From: RYN-428 sp035551995 | GTDB taxonomy: Bacteria; Planctomycetota; Phycisphaerae; Tepidisphaerales; Tepidisphaeraceae | DNA length: 5,167 bases | Direction of reading: 5' to 3' | Assembly: GCA_035551995.1 (NCBI GenBank) | Contig: DASZME010000016.1 | Coordinates: 1 to 5,167 of the forward strand | In this document: piece by piece, positions 1-3,940 of the stretch | How the letters are laid out: each line of letters begins with the position of its first letter | Position numbering within the stretch: position 1 is the first letter of the stretch | Position numbers and translations under genes: made by a program | Notes under the pieces: model-generated | Told to the model about the DNA's origin: nothing | Databases searched by the model: none | Seen by the model: the letters and a program-made list of their open reading frames with translations, nothing else

Positions 1-475
1 GCATGAACCTCGACTCGCGGCAAAGACGCGTTGCGCCGGCGAACACCGCCCGCACATTTGAATCTAAATGTAGATAACCTCCGCACCGAATAATGATCGT
101 CTATCAAGGCCGGGAGAGCAAATGTTTCCGCCGATTGAAACTCCACCGACGCCATGATAAGACGCGGACTTTCTCTAATCTAACTCGCTTTTCGGTCCTG
201 TCAACGGAAATTCGGACAACCGAAGTCAACGCATTAGAATTTCGGCCAAGCTCAGACCGTGAAACGGGCCAGAAATCATCCATTCATTCTATTTTTTAGG
301 ATTAGATTCTTTGAATGATCCCCACCGGCGGCTTGCGAATGCGGCGACCCCTGCGCGACGGCTATTCCGCCGCGAAACCGGCGGCGTCCCGGTGGCGCTC
401 AGCCGCCGGCAAATTGCGCCCACCCGGCCGGGGTTCAGGCAAAAACGAACGCGGTCCCGAAACGCGACGGTGTGC
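1..475. other. Non-coding region, no convincing gene
   Basis: No reading frame here looks like a real protein. The rightward frames at about 93-299 and 311-883 give low-complexity, arginine-rich translations without recognisable motifs, and the second runs antisense through the lipoprotein gene. Positions 60-310 are clearly richer in A and T than the rest of the window, as expected for intergenic DNA. Small symmetric elements are present: ACATTT (54-59) with AAATGT (66-71), and TTCGG (211-215) with CCGAA (220-224). From about 320 the sequence turns GC-rich, with inverted repeats listed separately. A leftward frame starting with ATG at 57 stays open to the left edge, but it is only 19 codons and cannot be judged. 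Confidence 0.6.
325..409. repeat. GC-rich direct and inverted repeat cluster
   Basis: ACCGGCGGC occurs twice in the same orientation (324-332 and 377-385). An exact inverted copy of its core, GCCGCCGG, lies at 402-409. The 378-385/402-409 pair can form a perfect 8-bp stem around a 16-base loop. A 10-base palindrome, CCCGGCCGGG, follows at 423-432. The cluster sits just past the stop codon of the leftward lipoprotein gene, so it may act as a transcript-end hairpin. It lacks a run of T on either side, so an intrinsic terminator is not established. Confidence 0.4.
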
Positions 476-811
476 TTAACGATACCGCACGCCGACTTTC
501 TCGCTGACGGTCCACCGATCGTAGCTGCTCATGAACGGATCGTCCGATTGATGGTCGACCGTCGCGGACGTGAAGTATTCGGTGATCGCATCCTGATATC
601 CCACGGACGCGCCGGCCACGCGGGCGTCGCGGTCGAGGCCGAGCAATTCATACGGCGGCGCCGCCGGGCTGTCGAACGCGAGGGCCGACGCGGCCGCGGG
701 TTCGTAATGGCGTTCGTTGAGTCGCTCGGCGTCCGTTCGAGCTTGTTGCTGCCTCGCCGAAGCACAACCCGTTATCGCCACGCACGCAAAAATAATTATA
801 AATCGGCTCAC
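476..811 (-). CDS. Small predicted lipoprotein, function unknown
   Basis: This encodes a 111-residue protein with a short lipoprotein signal peptide: one basic residue (Arg3), a hydrophobic stretch IIIFACVAIT, and a lipobox ITGC at 13-16. Signal peptidase II would cut before Cys16, leaving a lipid-anchored mature protein of 96 residues. The start is GTG at 811. An in-frame stop (821-823) lies four codons upstream and the only nearby ATGs are in other frames, so GTG is the only reasonable choice. No Shine-Dalgarno sequence is visible. A possible -10 box (TCTAAT on the minus strand, 820-825) is so close that the mRNA could be nearly leaderless, but no -35 supports it. The mature part has an Ala/Gln-rich linker, then an aromatic C-terminal half (motifs YELLGLDRD, YDRW, ending VGVRYR). 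I do not recognise a family. It is co-directional with cysE, but the 261-base gap argues against a tight operon. Confidence 0.7.
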   Translation of the reverse strand: MSRFIIIFACVAITGCASARQQQARTDAERLNERHYEPAAASALAFDSPAAPPYELLGLDRDARVAGASVGYQDAITEYFTSATVDHQSDDPFMSSYDRWTVSEKVGVRYR

Positions 812-866
812 ATCGAACCATTAGAAAACCGGGCGCCACGCGGAGCGGGATCCAATCCGCCTGCGT

Positions 867-899
867 CGCTTGAAATCGCGTGATGCCGCTGAAATCGCG
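867..899. repeat. Two-copy direct repeat upstream of the lipoprotein gene
   Basis: CGCTTGAAATCGCG (867-880) is repeated as CGCTGAAATCGCG (887-899). The shared TGAAATCGCG cores are spaced 19 bases apart, close to two helical turns. The pair lies 56-88 bases upstream of the lipoprotein start, within the 812-1072 gap where no gene is credible. Spacing and location would suit a tandem operator bound on one face of the helix. It could equally be a small duplication. Nothing identifies a regulator. Confidence 0.3.
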
Positions 900-1072
900 G
901 GCCGATCCGGGCGCATGATACTGGTACAGGGGAAGCCGATCGTTATCGGACGACGTTTCTTCCGCTCCAACGCCGCTGCGCCATGTTGCATGGACGAAGC
1001 GAAGGAAGGTCCGACGAGGCGGGATGATGTTTTTTCGCAACGGCCGGAGGTGGCGTTGTCGCAACGTCGCGA

Positions 1073-2035
1073 TCAGATTTGAAAATCGAGAAACTCGGCG
1101 CCTTTGGCGTTTTTGGGTCGCCGGTCGCGATATTTGAGCTTTGGAGGCTCGGTGCTTACCTGGTTAAGGGGCGGCACGCTGGTGGTGATAAACACGTTGC
1201 CGCCGATCAACGCCCCTTTGCCGATGCGCGTATCGCCGCCGAGGATGGTGGCGCCGGCGTAAATCGTGACGTCGTCTTCGATGGTTGGATGCCGTTTATG
1301 GCCCCGTAGACGCTGGCCGAACGCCGGCGCAAGGGCGCCGAGGGTAACGCCCTGATAGATCTTCACGTTGTCGCCGATTTCGGTTGTTTCCCCGATGACC
1401 ACGCCGGTTCCGTGGTCGATGAACAGCCGTTGGCCCAGCTTGGCGCCGGGATGAATGTCGATGCCGGTGACGCTGTGGGCGTATTCGGTCATGATGCGGG
1501 GAAGCATCGGGACGTTCATCTTATGAAATTCGTGTGCCAGGCGTTGCACCATGATCGCGAACAAGCCAGGGTAGCAGAAGATGGTTTCGTCGGGGCTTTG
1601 GGCGGCGGGGTCGCCGTCAAAATGGGCGATGAGATCCTGCGAAATCATATCCCGAATCGCCGGCATCCGATTCAGAAAATTCAGCACGATCTGGGCCGCC
1701 TCGCTGTCGCACGGCTCGCACGCGTCGCCGGTCGCTTCCGCGCCCGGCAGCTGATCGCGGTAGCGGATGCAGCAGCGGACTTGCTCGTAGAGTTTTTCGG
1801 TCAGTTCGCCGACCAGTGCGCCCATGCGATCGGCGATATTCTCGCGTGAAAGGCCCGGCTGGCCGAAATACCCGGGGAAAACCAGTTGCCGCAGGTCCTT
1901 GACGCACTCGATGATCGCGTCGCGATTCGGCAACAGCACCCGGTTCAAATGCTGCATGCTCGGCTCGGCCAACGCGCTGGCGACGAGCTTTTCCACCATC
2001 TCCGGCAAACGCTGATTTAGATCGCTGCGGTCCAT
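1073..2035 (-). CDS. cysE: Serine O-acetyltransferase (CysE/EpsC type)
   Basis: Transfers acetyl from acetyl-CoA to L-serine, giving O-acetylserine, the cytoplasmic precursor of cysteine. From ATG at 2035 the product is 320 residues, longer than the 273-residue E. coli CysE. Residues 1 to about 185 form a helical N-terminal domain. From about 190 a left-handed beta-helix of hexapeptide repeats follows. The family's catalytic signatures are present: IDIHPGAKLG with Asp193, IDHGTGVVIGET with His208, and the conserved RHP (His249) followed by IEDDVTIYAGATILGG. The C-terminus ends in FQI; a terminal Ile is what docks into the O-acetylserine sulfhydrylase active site in known cysteine synthase complexes. 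An in-frame ATG at 2089 would add 18 residues (MLLASCRVSS...), which look non-native, and the family-like helix begins at MDRSDLNQ, so 2035 is preferred. Neither start has a strong Shine-Dalgarno. The gene is divergent from glmM and has a good promoter at 2142-2170. Confidence 0.93.
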   Translation of the reverse strand: MDRSDLNQRLPEMVEKLVASALAEPSMQHLNRVLLPNRDAIIECVKDLRQLVFPGYFGQPGLSRENIADRMGALVGELTEKLYEQVRCCIRYRDQLPGAEATGDACEPCDSEAAQIVLNFLNRMPAIRDMISQDLIAHFDGDPAAQSPDETIFCYPGLFAIMVQRLAHEFHKMNVPMLPRIMTEYAHSVTGIDIHPGAKLGQRLFIDHGTGVVIGETTEIGDNVKIYQGVTLGALAPAFGQRLRGHKRHPTIEDDVTIYAGATILGGDTRIGKGALIGGNVFITTSVPPLNQVSTEPPKLKYRDRRPKNAKGAEFLDFQI

Positions 2036-2141
2036 GTTTTTCTTGAGCGAGAGAGGATTCGAAGAAACCCGACACGAAGCCAAAAGCATCGTTCAACACC
2101 GGCGGCGGAAAACCGTGAAGGGCATGCGAATCATCGCCCGG

Positions 2142-2170
2142 ACTATATGCCTTGCGACAATTCCCGGCAA
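2142..2170 (-). promoter_or_regulatory. Predicted sigma-70-type promoter for cysE
   Basis: On the minus strand, TTGCCG (2165-2170) as -35 and TATAGT (2142-2147) as -10 are separated by exactly 17 bases. They match the consensus at 4 of 6 and 5 of 6 positions. Transcription would start near 2135, giving a leader of about 100 bases before the preferred start at 2035, or about 46 bases before the alternative ATG at 2089. This is the best promoter match in the divergent region. Confidence 0.55.
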
Positions 2171-2179
2171 ACCAATAAT
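2152..2179 (+). promoter_or_regulatory. Possible rightward promoter toward glmM
   Basis: TTGCGA (2152-2157) and AATAAT (2174-2179) are spaced by 16 bases and match the consensus at 4 of 6 and 5 of 6 positions. The start would fall near 2186, giving a leader of about 170 bases before glmM. The elements physically overlap the leftward cysE promoter. No better match was seen closer to glmM. The evidence is weaker than for the cysE promoter. Confidence 0.3.
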
Positions 2180-2198
2180 GGAACGCGCAACTTCTCAC

Positions 2199-2216
2199 GC
2201 GGACTTGTAAATCCGC
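2199..2216. repeat. Short palindromic element GCGGACTTGTAAATCCGC
   Basis: GCGGA (2199-2203) and TCCGC (2212-2216) form an exact inverted repeat around CTTGTAAA. The whole 18-mer is a near-palindrome around a central TTGTAAA. It resembles dispersed intergenic palindromes of the GCGGACYTGCARGTCCGC kind that I recall from other bacteria; their readthrough gives the peptide ADLQV, and here the minus strand reads ADLQVR. Only one copy is in the window, so the repeat status is inference. An operator is the alternative. Confidence 0.4.
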
Positions 2217-2290
2217 ACCAAGGAGACCGGGGCGACTGTCCGATGACCTAGAGCAGTCGTCAGATCGATCGCGCGTTTCCGCGTTTAGCG

Positions 2291-2311
2291 GCCCGCTTGC
2301 GGGGCGTTTTT
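2291..2311 (+). terminator. Terminator-like hairpin in the glmM leader
   Basis: GCCCG (2291-2295) pairs with CGGG plus C (2300-2303 and 2305, with G2304 bulged) around a CTTG loop, and is followed by GTTTTT (2306-2311). This is the form of a rho-independent terminator on the plus strand. It lies 46 bases before the glmM start and downstream of the candidate rightward promoter, so it could attenuate glmM or stop stray transcription. Another small hairpin, GCGAC/GTCGC (2313-2317/2323-2327), follows at once. A 6-bp stem, CGACTG/CAGTCG (2233-2238/2254-2259), lies further upstream. The stem is short and function is unproven. Confidence 0.4.
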
Positions 2312-2356
2312 CGCGACGCAAGGTCGCTTCGCCAACATGAGAAATGCTCTAAGAGA

Positions 2357-3751
2357 ATGGAAACCGAAAGCATGGAAGCACTCATGATCGGCGTCTCCGG
2401 AATGCGCGGAACCATCGGCGGAACGCTCACCCCGCTGGTCGTCACACGCATGGCCAGCGCCTTTGCCGCGTGGCTTAAAGAGACGTCCAAACCCGCCAAC
2501 GGAAAACATTTCTGCGTCGCCCTCGGCCGCGATTCGCGACCCAGCGGCACATGGGTGCGCGACGCGGCAGTCGCGGTGCTTACCGCCAGCGGAATGGAGG
2601 TGATCGATCTCGATATCGTCACCACGCCGGGCGTGGCGATGATGGTGCGCCATTTGAGCGCCGACGCCGGCATGGTCATCACCGCTTCGCACAATCCGAT
2701 CGAGTGGAACGGCCTGAAGCTGTTGAATCGAAACGCCGTCGCTCCTCCCCCGGCCGACGCTGCGGCCATTATCGCGATGTATCACGATTCGCGATCCGCC
2801 TATGCGCGGGTCAGCGATCTGGTTTCGCCGAGAAAAAACGGCCAGACGCACGCGCTGCATATTCAAAAAGTGCTCGAACACGTCGATGTTCTGGGCATTT
2901 CGAGCAAGCGGGTGAAAGTGGTTCTCGACAGCGTCAATGGCGCCGGAAGCGTGGTGACGGCGATGTTGTTGAGCCGTCTTGGCTGCCAGGTCGTGCACAT
3001 GAACGCGACGCCGGACGGTCAGTTTCCGCACGAGCCCGAACCGACGGCGAAAAATCTGGTCGCCTTATGCGACGAAGTTCGCCGACAAAAGGCCGCGGTC
3101 GGCTTCGCGCAGGATCCGGACGCGGATCGACTGGCCATCGTCGACGAAAACGGGAACTATATCGGCGAAGAATATTCGCTGGTCCTTGGCGCCCAGTGGA
3201 TCATGTCGCGCAAGGCCGGCGCCGTCGCGGTGGCGAATCTTTCCAGCAGCCGCATGCTGGACGACATCGCCGCCGCTCATGGCGGGCGGGTGATCCGCAC
3301 GCCGGTCGGAGAAGCCAGCGTCGTCGATTGCATGTTGCGCAACAACGCCTCGATCGGCGGCGAAGGAAACGGCGGCGTGATCGATCCGCGCGTCGTCCCC
3401 GGCCGCGACAGCCTGGTCGGCATCGCCTATGTTCTGCAACTGATGGCGGCCACGCGTAAATCGATCGGTCAACTCGTGGCGGAAATTCCTCGTTACGAAA
3501 TCGTGAAGACCAAGTTTGACTGCAAGCGCGACGATGCGGATCGCGCGGTCGAAGCGATCAAAAAGCATTTTGCCCATGAGCGGATCGACGCGCAGGACGG
3601 CATTCGCATCGACTGGGAAAATGCCTGGGTTCACGCACGCCCCAGCAATACCGAGCCGATTATGAGAATAATCGCCGAAGCGCCCGATCGCGCGACGGCC
3701 GACGCAAAGATCGCGCAGGTTCGCGACGTGGTTAATCGGACGTTGGGTTGA
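2357..3751 (+). CDS. glmM: Phosphoglucosamine mutase / phosphomannomutase family
   Basis: Alpha-D-phosphohexomutase that moves phosphate between C6 and C1. GlmM makes glucosamine-1-phosphate, the precursor of UDP-GlcNAc for peptidoglycan and other envelope sugars. From ATG 2357 the protein is 464 residues, normal for the family. All four active-site loops are present: TASHNP (109-114) with phosphoserine Ser111, DPDADR (253-258) binding the metal, GGEGNGG (334-340) for the sugar, and RPSNTEPIMR (428-437) for the phosphate. VSGMRG (13-18) and GRDSRPSG (57-64) are also typical. GEGNGG and RPSNTEP are like archaeal and planctomycete members rather than E. coli GlmM, so mannose or glucose phosphates are possible alternative substrates. 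In-frame ATGs at 2372 and 2384 are alternative starts; GGAAG precedes the 2384 ATG by five bases. An upstream TTG (2297) would overlap the terminator-like hairpin and is unlikely. The gene diverges from cysE and probably ends its own transcript. Confidence 0.93.
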   Translation: METESMEALMIGVSGMRGTIGGTLTPLVVTRMASAFAAWLKETSKPANGKHFCVALGRDSRPSGTWVRDAAVAVLTASGMEVIDLDIVTTPGVAMMVRHLSADAGMVITASHNPIEWNGLKLLNRNAVAPPPADAAAIIAMYHDSRSAYARVSDLVSPRKNGQTHALHIQKVLEHVDVLGISSKRVKVVLDSVNGAGSVVTAMLLSRLGCQVVHMNATPDGQFPHEPEPTAKNLVALCDEVRRQKAAVGFAQDPDADRLAIVDENGNYIGEEYSLVLGAQWIMSRKAGAVAVANLSSSRMLDDIAAAHGGRVIRTPVGEASVVDCMLRNNASIGGEGNGGVIDPRVVPGRDSLVGIAYVLQLMAATRKSIGQLVAEIPRYEIVKTKFDCKRDDADRAVEAIKKHFAHERIDAQDGIRIDWENAWVHARPSNTEPIMRIIAEAPDRATADAKIAQVRDVVNRTLG

Positions 3752-3780
3752 TTTTCGGTGTCGTACCGGCTTTCCGGTTA

Positions 3781-3786
3781 TATACT
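3781..3786 (+). promoter_or_regulatory. Candidate -10 box before the RNA structure
   Basis: TATACT matches the TATAAT consensus at 5 of 6 positions and lies 30 bases past the glmM stop codon. The start predicted from it (about 3792-3794) coincides with the 5' strand of the outer stem of the folded segment at 3791-3898, which strengthens both calls. No good -35 is visible at 16-18 bases upstream. The spacer instead carries a small inverted repeat, ACCGG (3765-3769)/CCGGT (3774-3778), which might be an operator. Confidence 0.4.
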
Positions 3787-3790
3787 AGGA

Positions 3791-3898
3791 AAAGAGAGAC
3801 CACGATCGGAAACGCTACCAGGCGTTCTCGTGAGTTAAGGCGGCTGGTCCTGTAACTGGGGAGCCAGTTCGTCCGATGGTGGAGGACCGACTCTCTTT
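3791..3898 (+). ncRNA. Candidate structured RNA or leader element, unassigned
   Basis: The segment closes on itself. AAAGAGAG (3791-3798) pairs perfectly with CTCTCTTT (3891-3898). After one base on the 5' side and eight on the 3' side, CCACGATCGGA (3800-3810) pairs with TCCGATGGTGG (3872-3882), giving 10 pairs with one G-G mismatch. Inside are two hairpins: AACGC/GCGTT (3811-3815/3822-3826) with loop TACCAG, and AACTGG/CCAGTT (3854-3859/3864-3869) with loop GGAG. The first loop's ACCAG (3817-3821) is complementary to CTGGT (3844-3848), which would form a pseudoknot. A second pairing, GGTCC/GGACC (3846-3850/3884-3888), competes with it. I recognise no known riboswitch, SRP RNA, 6S RNA or ribozyme core. 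It may be a free small RNA, or a cis element for the repeat-protein gene that starts 42 bases after it. Confidence 0.5.
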
Positions 3899-3940
3899 GG
3901 CGCCATCGGGCTGAAATCAGGCGCGGATGGAAAATGCTTC

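Noticed and set aside
93..299. 68-codon rightward reading frame in the AT-rich left part
   Set aside because: The translation has no recognisable motif or domain, an arginine/threonine-rich composition and no ribosome site; it looks like chance.
441..466. Intrinsic terminator after the lipoprotein gene on the minus strand (CGCG stem then TTTTT)
   Set aside because: The stem is only four base pairs with a nine-base loop and is separated from the T tract by four bases.
311..883. 190-codon rightward reading frame
   Set aside because: It runs antisense through the lipoprotein gene, is Arg-rich and lacks domain features; the opposite strand has a clear lipobox protein.
648..1064. 138-codon leftward frame between cysE and the lipoprotein gene
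   Set aside because: It overlaps the lipoprotein gene by 164 bases in another frame, and the translation is unstructured and Arg-rich. The 812-1072 gap is treated as non-coding.
2072..2089. LASC near the N-terminus of the longer cysE start read as a lipobox
   Set aside because: The Cys would be residue 6 with no basic region or hydrophobic helix before it, and the enzyme is cytoplasmic; the later start at 2035 is preferred.
2285..3031. Long leftward frame antisense to the start of glmM
   Set aside because: It is a His/Arg-rich shadow of the high-GC glmM sequence. GlmM motifs on the plus strand are unambiguous.
3765..3786. Intrinsic terminator for glmM (ACCGG CTTT CCGGT followed by TATATACT)
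   Set aside because: The stem is only 5 bp and the downstream tract is alternating rather than T-rich; the TATACT reads better as a -10 box.
3839..3898. HDV-like ribozyme, prompted by GGCGGCTGGTCC and a GGTCC/GGACC pair
   Set aside because: The required 7-bp P1 cannot be formed; only four-base GGCT/AGCC or CTGG/CCAG pairs exist and they are offset from each other. The nested double pseudoknot is not supported.
3791..3898. Small SRP RNA, glycine or c-di-GMP riboswitch, or tRNA-like identity for the folded segment
   Set aside because: The GGAAG/AGCAG tetraloop region of SRP RNA, the conserved cores of those riboswitches as I know them, and a tRNA T-arm with matching stem are all absent.
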